Assembly: GCF_013363975.1 (NCBI RefSeq)
Contig: NZ_JABWGN010000003.1
Coordinates: 372,001 to 436,000 of the forward strand
Direction: 5' to 3'
DNA length: 64,000 bases
DNA from: Nonomuraea montanisoli
Lineage (GTDB): Bacteria; Actinomycetota; Actinomycetes; Streptosporangiales; Streptosporangiaceae
The notes under the pieces were generated by a model. It did not search any database, was not told where the DNA came from, and saw only the letters and a list, made by a program, of their open reading frames with translations. Shown in pieces: positions 25,332 to 32,531 of this stretch. Made by a program: the position numbers and the translations under genes. Position 1 is the stretch's first letter; each line of letters starts with the position of its first letter.

Positions 25332-25937
25332 GTGATCCGGGTCCTGCTCGCGGAGGACATGCACATGATCCGCGCCGCTCTCACGGCCCTGCTGCGCCTG
25401 GAGCCGGACATCGAGGTGGCGGGCGAGGTGACGAGGGGCGACGAGATCGTCCCGGCGGCGCTCCGGCTCCGTCCGGACGTGGCCATCGTGGACATCGACC
25501 TGCCCGTCCTCGACGGCATCACCGCGGCCGCGTCCCTGCGCGCCGAGCTGCCCTCGTGCCGGATCCTCGTGCTCACGGCGCTCGGCCGGCCGGGCCAGGT
25601 GCGGCGGGCGCTGGAGGCGGGCATCCAGGCGTTCCTGGTGAAGGACGCGCCGGGCGAGCGGCTCGCGGACGCGGTGCGCAGGACGGCCGCGGGCCTGCGG
25701 GTGCTGGACCCCGAACTGGTGGCCTCGGCCCTGCAGTACGGCGAGAGCCCCCTGACGCCCCGGGAGACGACCGTCCTGCGGGAGGCGGCCCGAGGGTCCT
25801 CGGCCGAGGACATCTCGGCCCGCCTCCACCTGTCGGCCGGCACCGTACGCAACTACCTGACCAGCGCCATCACCAAGACGGGCGCCCGCAACAAGATCGA
25901 CGCCATCCGCATCGCGGAGGACGCCGGCTGGCTGTGA
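25332..25937 (+). CDS. NarL/LuxR-type response regulator
   Basis: 201 residues. Receiver domain with phospho-acceptor D54 (VAIVDIDLPVLDG) and K in AFLVKDAPG; C-terminal LuxR helix-turn-helix LTPRETTVLREAARG and SAGTVRNYLTSAITKTG. The GTG start is where the receiver begins and has GAGGG seven bases upstream; the longer upstream frame is low-complexity. Pairs with the kinase to regulate the ABC exporter or hydrolase. Confidence 0.88.
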   Translation: MIRVLLAEDMHMIRAALTALLRLEPDIEVAGEVTRGDEIVPAALRLRPDVAIVDIDLPVLDGITAAASLRAELPSCRILVLTALGRPGQVRRALEAGIQAFLVKDAPGERLADAVRRTAAGLRVLDPELVASALQYGESPLTPRETTVLREAARGSSAEDISARLHLSAGTVRNYLTSAITKTGARNKIDAIRIAEDAGWL

Positions 25938-26007
25938 CCGGGCCCCGCCGGAGATGGGGGACGATGCCCGGTCACGCGCGGGCCCCGCCGGGACGGCGCG
26001 GCGGCGG

Positions 26008-26661
26008 TCACACGTCGGTGATGCGGATCCCGGCGTGGGCCTTGTAGCGGCGGTTGATCGAGATGAGGTTGGCGGTCAGCGCCTCGACCTGGTGGGCGTT
26101 GCGCAGCCGCCCGCCGTACACCCCGCGCACTCCCGGGACCACCCCGGCCAGCGCCTGGACCAGGTCGGTGGCCTCCCTGTCGTCGCCGAGGACGAGCACG
26201 TCCAGGTCGACCTTCTCCACGGCCGGGTCCAGCAGCACGACGGCCGACACGTGGTGGAACGCCGCCACGACGCGGCTGCCGGGCAGCACGGCGGCGGCCT
26301 GCTGCGCGGCGCTGCCCTCCTCCACGGGAAGCGCGTAGGCGCCCTGTTTGTCGAAGCCGAGCGGGTTGACGCAGTCGACCACGATCTTGCCGGCCAGCTC
26401 GTCGCTCAGCGACTCCAGCAGCGCCCGGTGCCCCTCGTACGGCACGGCCACGATCACGACGTCGGCCTCGGCGGCGACGGCGGCGTTCGCCGCACCCCGC
26501 ACGCCCTCGCCGAGGGAGGAGGCCGCCTCCTGGGCGCGTTCGGCGCTCCGGGAACCGATCAGCACCTCGTGCCCCGCCAGCGCGAAACGCCGCGCCAGCC
26601 CCTTGCCCTGGTCGCCCGTGCCACCGAGGATGCCGATGGACAATCCGCTCACGTCAGTCAT
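26008..26661 (-). CDS. npdG: F420-dependent NADP reductase (coenzyme F420H2:NADP oxidoreductase)
   Basis: 217 residues. Exchanges hydride between F420 and NADP. The N-terminal nucleotide loop GILGGTGDQGKGLARRFALA and HEVLIGSRSAERA (NADP-phosphate binding) are diagnostic of the NpdG/FNO family, as is NPLGFDKQGAYA. MTDVSGLSIG is the best start; upstream in-frame codons are low-complexity. Monocistronic. F420 is abundant in actinomycetes, so this supports the taxonomic guess. Confidence 0.85.
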   Translation of the reverse strand: MTDVSGLSIGILGGTGDQGKGLARRFALAGHEVLIGSRSAERAQEAASSLGEGVRGAANAAVAAEADVVIVAVPYEGHRALLESLSDELAGKIVVDCVNPLGFDKQGAYALPVEEGSAAQQAAAVLPGSRVVAAFHHVSAVVLLDPAVEKVDLDVLVLGDDREATDLVQALAGVVPGVRGVYGGRLRNAHQVEALTANLISINRRYKAHAGIRITDV

Positions 26662-26755
26662 ACCCCCGATCATGCCAGCACACCGGGGAGGTCCCCGCGC
26701 GGCCCCGTCCGGACGCGGAAAGCCCCCGGCACCGGCGGAAGGCCCGAACGGAGAC

Positions 26756-26842
26756 GGGCCCGGCCGCACCGCTGAGGGGCGGCCGAGCCCGGACATCCCG
26801 GACGAACGGCGACAGGCCCGGCCGCTGTGCGGCGGCCGGGCC
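26756..26842 (-). terminator. Tandem hairpins after the lipase gene
   Basis: A perfect 11-base stem (26815-26825 with 26832-26842, six-base loop) follows the lipase stop by about 20 bases. A second, related 12-base stem with one mismatch (26756-26767 with 26779-26790) follows. Both arms contain CCCGGCCGC, so they look like a duplicated palindrome. Confidence 0.65.
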
Positions 26843-26862
26843 CGGACGTGCCGGACGACCGG

Positions 26863-28059
26863 TCAGCAGTTGCCGATCGCGGGCAGGCCGATCACCCGCA
26901 GCGCCAGCCACTCGATCGCCAGCGGCCCTCCTTCGACCGCCCCGAGGACGTGGGAGTTCGCGGGCAGCGAGGTCCAGCGGACGTTGGCGCCGGCCCGGCA
27001 GTACTCCGAGCGCAGCGTCGCGCCCACGGCCTGCGGGATGATCTCGTCGCCCTGGGCGTGGTAGAGGAACACCGGCACCTTGGGCGGCGTGGCGCCGAGC
27101 CGGTTCTCGGCCAGGCGGACCCGCCACTTGGGCAGGTCGAGCAGGTCCACCGGGCTCAGGTCGGAGAACCGCAGCCCGGCCAGCTTGTCCTCCAGCTCGC
27201 CCACGCAGTCGTCGGCCGCGTCGGACAGCAGGGCCCTGCCGCGGTCGTTGAGGTCGGCCTCCAGGTCGAGCTCGGGGTAGGCGGCGTCGAGGCCGACGCC
27301 GGCCGCCGCGGCGAGGCCGAAGTTCTGGTCGCCGTCCAGGTGGGCGGCCACCGCCCGCAGGTCGGCCGGCACGCCGCCGGCCGCCACGCCCTTGAGGCGC
27401 AGCTCGGGGGCGTACGAGGGCTGGAGCTGCCCGGCCCACCCGGCGGACGCGCCGCCCTGCGAGTACCCCATGACGGCGACGGGGGCGCGGTCCGACAGGT
27501 TCGCTGCCGGGACCCGGGTCGCGGCCCTGATCGAGTCGAGCACGGCGTGGCCCTGGGAGACGCCCACCATGTACGTGTGCCGGCCGGGAGTGCCCAGGCC
27601 CTCGTAGTCGGTGATCGCGACCGCGAACCCCTTGAGCAGGAACAGGCTCACCAGCGCCAGCTCGGCCTCGCCGCCCCGGCTCATGCTGGCGGAGGGGGCG
27701 CACTGGTCGCCGAGGCCGTGGGTGCCGGTGGCGTAACCGATGACGGGCCGCCTGCCCAGGGGGTAGGCGGCCTTGGGCACGAGCAGGGTGCCGGACACGG
27801 TGGTGAGCTGCCCGGTGGCGGAGGTGGAGCGGTAGAGCAGGTGCCAGGCGTCGACCGGGACCTCCAGCAGCTTGCCCGGCAGGAGGTAGACGGTGGTCGG
27901 CTCGGCGGAGACCACGTCGCCGGGCGCCTGCGCGGCCAGGGCCGCGGATGACGCCGCAGATGACGCCGCGGATGACGCCGCGCGCGCCGGTGACGCGGCC
28001 AGGAGTGACGCGATCACCAACAGGACGATGGACATGCTGACGCGGACACGTAGGGTCAT
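26863..28059 (-). CDS. Secreted lipase/esterase (LIP-type alpha/beta hydrolase)
   Basis: 398 residues. MTLRVRVSMS starts a signal peptide ending SPARA (residue 27); GAGAGGG lies about seven bases upstream. The mature protein has the nucleophile elbow GYSQGG (S200), Asp in HAQGDEIIP and His in PANSHVLG, with GDQCAP and DDCVGE cysteines as in secretory triacylglycerol lipases. Just after the signal there is an Ala/Ser repeat (SSAASSAASSAA) encoded by a 12-base repeat. Chain-length preference cannot be read from sequence. Confidence 0.85.
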   Translation of the reverse strand: MTLRVRVSMSIVLLVIASLLAASPARAASSAASSAASSAALAAQAPGDVVSAEPTTVYLLPGKLLEVPVDAWHLLYRSTSATGQLTTVSGTLLVPKAAYPLGRRPVIGYATGTHGLGDQCAPSASMSRGGEAELALVSLFLLKGFAVAITDYEGLGTPGRHTYMVGVSQGHAVLDSIRAATRVPAANLSDRAPVAVMGYSQGGASAGWAGQLQPSYAPELRLKGVAAGGVPADLRAVAAHLDGDQNFGLAAAAGVGLDAAYPELDLEADLNDRGRALLSDAADDCVGELEDKLAGLRFSDLSPVDLLDLPKWRVRLAENRLGATPPKVPVFLYHAQGDEIIPQAVGATLRSEYCRAGANVRWTSLPANSHVLGAVEGGPLAIEWLALRVIGLPAIGNC

Positions 28060-28149
28060 GTGCCGCCCTCTCCGTGGGGGGATCGGTTGGGGACGGCGGC
28101 GCCGCGAGCCGATCGTTACCCGGCAGTAACCACCTGTCAAGGCCCGAAA

Positions 28150-28174
28150 TGACATCGACACTCGGCGGATGTCA
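28150..28174. promoter_or_regulatory. Inverted repeat in divergent gap
   Basis: TGACATC (28150-28156) and GATGTCA (28168-28174), perfect seven-base arms with 11 bases between, lie between the lipase and the SIS-like gene. Could be an operator for either. Confidence 0.4.
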
Positions 28175-28232
28175 GATGGGCATGGCGGTGAAACAGGCCG
28201 ACGCAGCGGCGACGGTCATGCACTATGGGGCG

Positions 28233-28811
28233 ATGGACTCTGGTTCGGTGGACTTCCTCCGCGAGATCCTCGCCGAGACCGGATGGGTCGAGCGCACCCG
28301 CGAGTTCGGGCTCGCGCTGCGTGCGACGCGCTCTCCCGGCGGGCTGCTCCTCGTGGGCACGCCCGAGGAGGAGCCGTGGCATCTGACCGCCCACCTCGCC
28401 GACGAGGCGCGGCTGTCGGGCCTGGCGCAGCTCGCCCCCACCCTGGTCCGCTGGTCGCCGCCGCCCGGGGCGCCCGCGCACCTGCGGGTCGGTCTCGACC
28501 GCGTGCGTCAGGCGGGTCGGGGCGAGACGCTGTTCGTGGTGGCCGAGGGGCATGCGCCGGTGCCGCTGCTGGAGCGGGTGGACGACGCCCGCCGCGTCGG
28601 GGCGACCATCCTGGCCCTGGAGGGGGCGCACCCGGAGGTGGCGGGGCTCGCCCACGACGCGATCGCCGTGCCGACCGGCGGGCCGGTCTCGTTCGACGGC
28701 GCCCAGCATCTCGTGAGCGCCGCCGCGGGCGAGATCCCCCGCAACGCGGGGCTGCGCGAGCGGCTGGCGCGCCTGCTGGAGAAGGTCACCGGCCCCCAGG
28801 TCACCGACTGA
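28233..28811 (+). CDS. SIS-like (phosphosugar isomerase fold) hypothetical protein
   Basis: 192 residues. No firm family assignment. ETLFVVAEGHAPVPLLERVDDARRVGATILALEG, in pieces, resembles the second half of a SIS domain (Rossmann-like strand, loop, helix), and SFDGAQHLVSAAAGE its C-terminal end. It starts at MDSGSVDF, where CACTAT ends about six bases upstream, suggesting a leaderless message; upstream ATGs in frame are possible. Convergent with a LysR gene, so probably monocistronic. Confidence 0.55.
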   Translation: MDSGSVDFLREILAETGWVERTREFGLALRATRSPGGLLLVGTPEEEPWHLTAHLADEARLSGLAQLAPTLVRWSPPPGAPAHLRVGLDRVRQAGRGETLFVVAEGHAPVPLLERVDDARRVGATILALEGAHPEVAGLAHDAIAVPTGGPVSFDGAQHLVSAAAGEIPRNAGLRERLARLLEKVTGPQVTD

Positions 28812-28871
28812 CGCCTCCACGGCGCGCACCCGGCCGTCACCGGCTGAGGCCGCCGCCCGGCACCGGGCGCG

Positions 28872-29813
28872 TCAGGCCGGTTGGAGGTGGCCCTTCAGGC
28901 TGCCTTCGAGGGCGGCCGTGGCGTCCTCGATCGCGCCGATCACGACCGCCTGCACGGGGTCCGGCTCCCCCGACCGCGTCCGGCTGACCCGGGTCACCGC
29001 GTCGAGCCGGCGGGCGCCCACGTCCCGCAGCTCGCTCACCCGCACCTCGCCCTCCGGCACGTCGAGCAGCGCCAGCGTGGGCACGATCGCCACCCCGTGC
29101 CCGGCGGCGACCAGAGCGAGTGCCGGGCCGAACTCCGTGATGACGTGGACCTTGCGCGGCTCGAAGCCGTGCAGCCCGGCCAGCCGGTCCAGCGCCTGGC
29201 CGCACGCCTGGTCGGGCTCGCCCGCCACCCAGGGCACGTCGGCCAGGTCCGCCATGGAGCGCGGCGGGTTCGGCCAGTCGGGCGGCACGACGATGCGGTA
29301 CTCGTCGACGTACAGGGCGCGGGTGGCCAGCGACGGCTGCGACAGCACGGGCAGGCTCATGTCCTGCTCGGTGATCAGCACGTCCACGGCGCCCAGCCGC
29401 AGCTCCTGGAGCGCGGGCTGGCCGTACACCTCGTGGATGATCGGCGTGATGCGGGGATGGCGGGCCGCCAGGTCACGCAGGGCGGGCACCAGCATGTGCT
29501 TGATCACGGTGGGGAACGCGGCGATGCGCACGGGCCCCGCCAGCCGCTCGGTGAACCGGGTGAGCTCCCGCCGGGCCTCGGCCAGCTCCTCCTCGACGCG
29601 CTCGGCGTACCCGGCGAGCACGCGGCCCGCCGGGGTGAGGGAGACGCGCCGCTGGGAACGGTCGATGAGGGCCAGGCCCACCTCGCGTTCGAGCTGGGCG
29701 AGCTGCTGGGAGACCGCGGAGGGCGTCAGGTACAGGGCCTCGGCCGCGCGCATGACCCCGCCGCGGCGGGCCACCTCGTGCAGGACACGGAGGCGCCGGG
29801 GGTCGATGTCCAT
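28872..29813 (-). CDS. LysR-family transcriptional regulator
   Basis: 313 residues. N-terminal winged helix: LRVLHEVARRGGVMRAAEAL, TPSAVSQQLAQLEREVG, then SLTPAGRVLAGYA. The C-terminal co-inducer domain begins about residue 90 (GPVRIAAFPTVIKHMLVP). MDIDPRRLRV is the start: TAAGCT (29821-29826, minus) lies seven bases before the ATG, so the transcript is leaderless. Divergent from a small membrane protein and a cyclase-family gene, with a LysR-type box in between; those are its likely targets. Confidence 0.88.
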   Translation of the reverse strand: MDIDPRRLRVLHEVARRGGVMRAAEALYLTPSAVSQQLAQLEREVGLALIDRSQRRVSLTPAGRVLAGYAERVEEELAEARRELTRFTERLAGPVRIAAFPTVIKHMLVPALRDLAARHPRITPIIHEVYGQPALQELRLGAVDVLITEQDMSLPVLSQPSLATRALYVDEYRIVVPPDWPNPPRSMADLADVPWVAGEPDQACGQALDRLAGLHGFEPRKVHVITEFGPALALVAAGHGVAIVPTLALLDVPEGEVRVSELRDVGARRLDAVTRVSRTRSGEPDPVQAVVIGAIEDATAALEGSLKGHLQPA

Positions 29814-29827
29814 ACAGGAAAGCTTAC

Positions 29828-29842
29828 TTGCGGCTGTAGCAA
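29828..29842. promoter_or_regulatory. Candidate LysR box (TTGC-N7-GCAA)
   Basis: TTGC GGCTGTA GCAA is a perfect dyad of the T-N11-A type, located between the divergent LysR gene and the CBU_0592-like/cyclase unit and next to the LysR -10. Fits autorepression plus activation of the divergent unit. Confidence 0.6.
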
Positions 29843-29877
29843 CCTTTAATTGCACTTTATGACTAGTAATTCGGACA

Positions 29878-30138
29878 ATGGGCTGCATGGACCTGCTCTT
29901 CGAGGTGGCCGGCTGGCTGGGCGCCGGCCTGCTCCTGCTCGGCTACGGCCTCGTCTCCGCCGGCCGGCTGCCCGCGGGCGGCCTCGCCTACCAGGTCGTC
30001 AACCTCGCCGGCTCACTCGCCCTCATGGCCAACAGCGCGCGCAACGACGCCTGGCCGTCGGCCGGCCTCAACCTCGTCTGGGCCGTGATCGGCGCGGTCG
30101 CGCTGGTCAGGCTGGTACGGATCGGAGTGTCCACATGA
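29878..30138 (+). CDS. CBU_0592-like small membrane protein
   Basis: 86 residues, three hydrophobic segments: LLFEVAGWLGAGLLLLGYGL, GLAYQVVNLAGSLALMANS and AGLNLVWAVIGAVALVR. The pattern LAYQVVNLAGSL and WPSAGLNLVWAVIG matches a small conserved family without known function. An ATG three codons later is an alternative start. Its stop overlaps the ATG of the cyclase-family gene (ATGA), so the two are coupled and probably controlled by the divergent LysR protein. Confidence 0.7.
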   Translation: MGCMDLLFEVAGWLGAGLLLLGYGLVSAGRLPAGGLAYQVVNLAGSLALMANSARNDAWPSAGLNLVWAVIGAVALVRLVRIGVST

Positions 30139-30785
30139 TCGTCGAGCTGAGCCACCCCATCGTCGAGGGCATGGTCACCTACCCGGGCGTGCCGGGCCCG
30201 GTCCTCGGCACGCATCTCAGCCGGGAGGACTCGCGCGGCGTGTACGCGCCGGGCACCGAGTTCCACATCGGGACGATCACGCTGGCCGCCAACACCGGCA
30301 CCTACCTCGACACGCCCCACCACCGCTACGACGGCGGGCCGGACCTGTCGCAGGTGCCGCTGAGCAGCATGGCCGACCTGCCCGGGATCGTGGTCCGGGC
30401 CACCGGCGCGCGGGACCGCGAGATCGTCCTGGACCCCGACCTCGACGTGCGCGGCAAGGCCGTGCTCGTGCACACCGGCTGGGACCGGCACTTCGGCACG
30501 GACGCCTACTTCCACGGGCACCCCTACCTCGCGCCGGAGTCGGCGCGGCGGCTCGCCGATCGGGGCGCGGCGCTGGTCGGCATCGACTCGCTCAACATGG
30601 ACGACACCCCGCCGCGCGGCGAGCGGCCCGCGCACACCGTCCTGCTGGCGGCCGGGATCCCGCTGGTCGAGCACCTCACGGGACTGGCGGCGCTGCCCGA
30701 CGAGGGTTTCCGGTTCCACGCCGCGCCGCCGATGGTGGCGGGCATGGGCACCTTCCCCGTTCGGGCCTACGCCGTCGTCCCCTGA
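30135..30785 (+). CDS. Cyclase-family (kynurenine formamidase-like) metal hydrolase, variant metal site
   Basis: 216 residues. Family features: IVELSHPIVEGMVTYPG at the N-terminus, VLVHTGWDRHFGTDAYF, GIDSLNMDDTP, and PLVEHLTGLAAL. The metal motif, normally HxGTHxDxPxH, reads NTGTYLDTPHH: Asp and the last His remain, while the first two His are Asn and Tyr. So the metal site is altered or lost in part; similar variants exist in actinobacteria as far as I recall. Translationally coupled to the small membrane protein. Substrate unknown (amide, lactone or cyclic imide hydrolysis are options). Confidence 0.78.
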   Translation: MIVELSHPIVEGMVTYPGVPGPVLGTHLSREDSRGVYAPGTEFHIGTITLAANTGTYLDTPHHRYDGGPDLSQVPLSSMADLPGIVVRATGARDREIVLDPDLDVRGKAVLVHTGWDRHFGTDAYFHGHPYLAPESARRLADRGAALVGIDSLNMDDTPPRGERPAHTVLLAAGIPLVEHLTGLAALPDEGFRFHAAPPMVAGMGTFPVRAYAVVP

Positions 30786-30820
30786 CCGGTGGTCACCGGC
30801 CGATCAGGCGCGTCCGCCGG

Positions 30821-30997
30821 TCACTCCTCGTCGGTGTCGGCCTCGTCCCACGCCTTGTTGCGCTCCGCGGCGCGCTGCAGGGCGCCGGCGGCCTCCTGTT
30901 CGCTCTCGTACGGACCCAACCGGTCCTTGTTGGGGCAGCCCTGATCGGGCTCGACCCGCATGTGCTTGAGACAGAACCACCACTGGCCATCGCTCAC
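30821..30997 (-). CDS. Conserved small actinobacterial protein, 58 residues
   Basis: A GTG-started frame too short for most callers. It encodes [36 protein letters not shown] and a helical acidic tail ending DTDEE. The Trp-Trp, Cys and [10 protein letters not shown] pattern is recognisable as a widespread actinobacterial protein of unknown function. CAGAAT (31005-31010, minus) ends seven bases before the GTG, so the message is probably leaderless. Divergent from map, 32 bases apart. Two cysteines and a His might bind metal; that is a guess. Confidence 0.75.
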   Translation of the reverse strand: MSDGQWWFCLKHMRVEPDQGCPNKDRLGPYESEQEAAGALQRAAERNKAWDEADTDEE

Positions 30998-31015
30998 GGG
31001 GGCTATTCTGCCCCG

Positions 31016-31021
31016 TAGACT
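31016..31021 (+). promoter_or_regulatory. -10 element TAGACT upstream of map
   Basis: TAGACT ends eight bases before the map ATG, consistent with a leaderless mRNA. It sits back to back with the divergent -10 of the 58-residue gene. Confidence 0.45.
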
Positions 31022-31029
31022 CGTCTTTC

Positions 31030-31878
31030 ATGACGACACTGCTCCAGCCCGGGCGAGTTTCGCCCATGCGAAAGGTCCCCGCGCACATCGAGCGGCCGGA
31101 GTACGTCGGAAAGAAGCGCCCGAAGACCGGCGAGGCCGACGTCAAGACTCCGGAGACCATCGAGCGGATGCGGGTGGCGGGGCGGATCGCCGCGCAGGCG
31201 CTCGAAGAGGTCGGCAGGAACGTCCGGCCGGGCGTCACCACCGACGAGCTCGACCGGATCGGCCACGAGTTCCTGCTCGACCACGGCGCCTACCCGAGCA
31301 CGCTGGGCTACAAGGGCTACCCCAAGTCGCTGTGCACCTCGATCAACGAGGTCATCTGCCACGGCATCCCCGACGACACCGTGCTGCGCGACGGCGACAT
31401 CGTCAACGTCGACATCACCGCCTACATCGGCGGCGTCCACGGCGACACCGACGCCACCTATCTGGTGGGCGAGGTCGACGAGGAGTCGCGGCTGCTGGTG
31501 GAGCGCACCCGCGAGGCGACGATGCGCGCCATCAAGGCGGTCGCGCCGGGCCGGCAGCTCAACGTGGTGGGCCGGGTCATCGAGGCGTACGCCAAGCGGT
31601 TCGGCTACGGCGTGGTCCGCGACTTCACCGGTCACGGCATCGGCACGACGTTCCACTCCGGGCTGATGGTGCCCCACTACGACGACCCGTCGCTGCGGGT
31701 GGAGCTGGTGCCCGGCATGACGTTCACCATCGAGCCGATGCTGACGCTGGGGACGATCGACTACGACATCTGGCCCGACGGCTGGACCGCGGTGACCAAG
31801 GACCGCAAGCGCACGGCCCAGTTCGAGCACACGATCGTGGTGACCGAGACGGGCAGCGAGATCCTCACCACGCCGTAG
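31030..31878 (+). CDS. map: Methionine aminopeptidase, type I
   Basis: 282 residues. Removes the initiator Met from nascent proteins. The five metal ligands are visible: Asp pair in [19 protein letters not shown], His in [11 protein letters not shown], Glu in FTIEPML, Glu in QFEHTIVV. The ~40-residue N-terminal extension with [16 protein letters not shown] is the short linker form of actinobacterial type Ic enzymes that is thought to contact the ribosome. Probably leaderless. Monocistronic. Confidence 0.94.
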   Translation: MTTLLQPGRVSPMRKVPAHIERPEYVGKKRPKTGEADVKTPETIERMRVAGRIAAQALEEVGRNVRPGVTTDELDRIGHEFLLDHGAYPSTLGYKGYPKSLCTSINEVICHGIPDDTVLRDGDIVNVDITAYIGGVHGDTDATYLVGEVDEESRLLVERTREATMRAIKAVAPGRQLNVVGRVIEAYAKRFGYGVVRDFTGHGIGTTFHSGLMVPHYDDPSLRVELVPGMTFTIEPMLTLGTIDYDIWPDGWTAVTKDRKRTAQFEHTIVVTETGSEILTTP

Positions 31879-31884
31879 CCGCAC

Positions 31885-31917
31885 GACGGGCCACGGCGTC
31901 CTGGGGAACGGCCCGTC
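31885..31917. terminator. Hairpin between convergent map and HATPase genes
   Basis: GACGGGCC (31885-31892) and GGCCCGTC (31910-31917) are perfect eight-base arms around 17 bases; the right arm runs into the stop of the minus-strand gene. Confidence 0.55.
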
Positions 31918-32305
31918 AGCGGCGCCTGGGCACCGCCGCGGTGACGGTGGTGCCCTCGCCCTTCACGCTGCTGACCGACAGGGTGCCGCCGACCTCGGCG
32001 ATGGCGGCCCGCATCCGCGCGATGCCGCGCCCGGCCTTCTCCGCCGGGAAGCCGCGGCCGTGGTCGCTGACCGTCATGCGCAGCCCGTCGCGGCTCGCGG
32101 TGACGGCCACCGACACGACCTTGGCGCCGCTGTGCCGTTCGATGTTGGCCAGCGCCTCGTTCAGCGTCTCCAGGACCGCCTGGCCGACCGGGGCGGCCAC
32201 GTCGGTGGCGGGAAGGGCCCAGGTCTCCACGCGGACACCGGTGCGCTCGGACCACTGCGCCAGCCGGCTCTCGAGCGTCTCGGCGAGGTTCCGACCCCCA
32301 CGCAT
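31916..32305 (-). CDS. Stand-alone histidine-kinase-type ATPase (HATPase) domain protein
   Basis: 129 residues, only the catalytic half of a NarL-type sensor kinase: N box VLETLNEALANIERHSGA, G1 VSDHGRGFP, G2 AGRGIARMRAAIAEVGG, and the final strand GEGTTVTAAV. No dimerisation/His domain precedes it. The start MRGGRNLAE has GGTGG and GGAAG upstream, but the frame stays open ~70 codons further with unlikely composition. Either an anti-sigma-like or partner ATPase, or the stump of a truncated kinase. No response regulator adjoins it. Confidence 0.65.
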   Translation of the reverse strand: MRGGRNLAETLESRLAQWSERTGVRVETWALPATDVAAPVGQAVLETLNEALANIERHSGAKVVSVAVTASRDGLRMTVSDHGRGFPAEKAGRGIARMRAAIAEVGGTLSVSSVKGEGTTVTAAVPRRR

Positions 32306-32531
32306 ACGCGTATCTTCCACCTCTGCTCGCCTTCCCGGGGCATCCCGGACTCCTGGCCGGACCCCACACCGGCGTCGCGCACCGGGTGACGCGGCCCCCC
32401 TCAAGGCCCCGCGCACCCCTGCGGGAAGGTGATGCCCACCTCCCCGTAGGGCAAGGCTACCTGGCGGGTGGGAGACGTACGGCTTGAGGATAGATTGCCC
32501 TGCCGATCCGGCTACGCGCACCCGCCCGAGG

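Noticed and set aside
32306..32521. Extension of the HATPase gene into a full kinase
   Set aside because: Upstream residues are Gly/Arg/Ala-rich with no HisKA motif or membrane segment.
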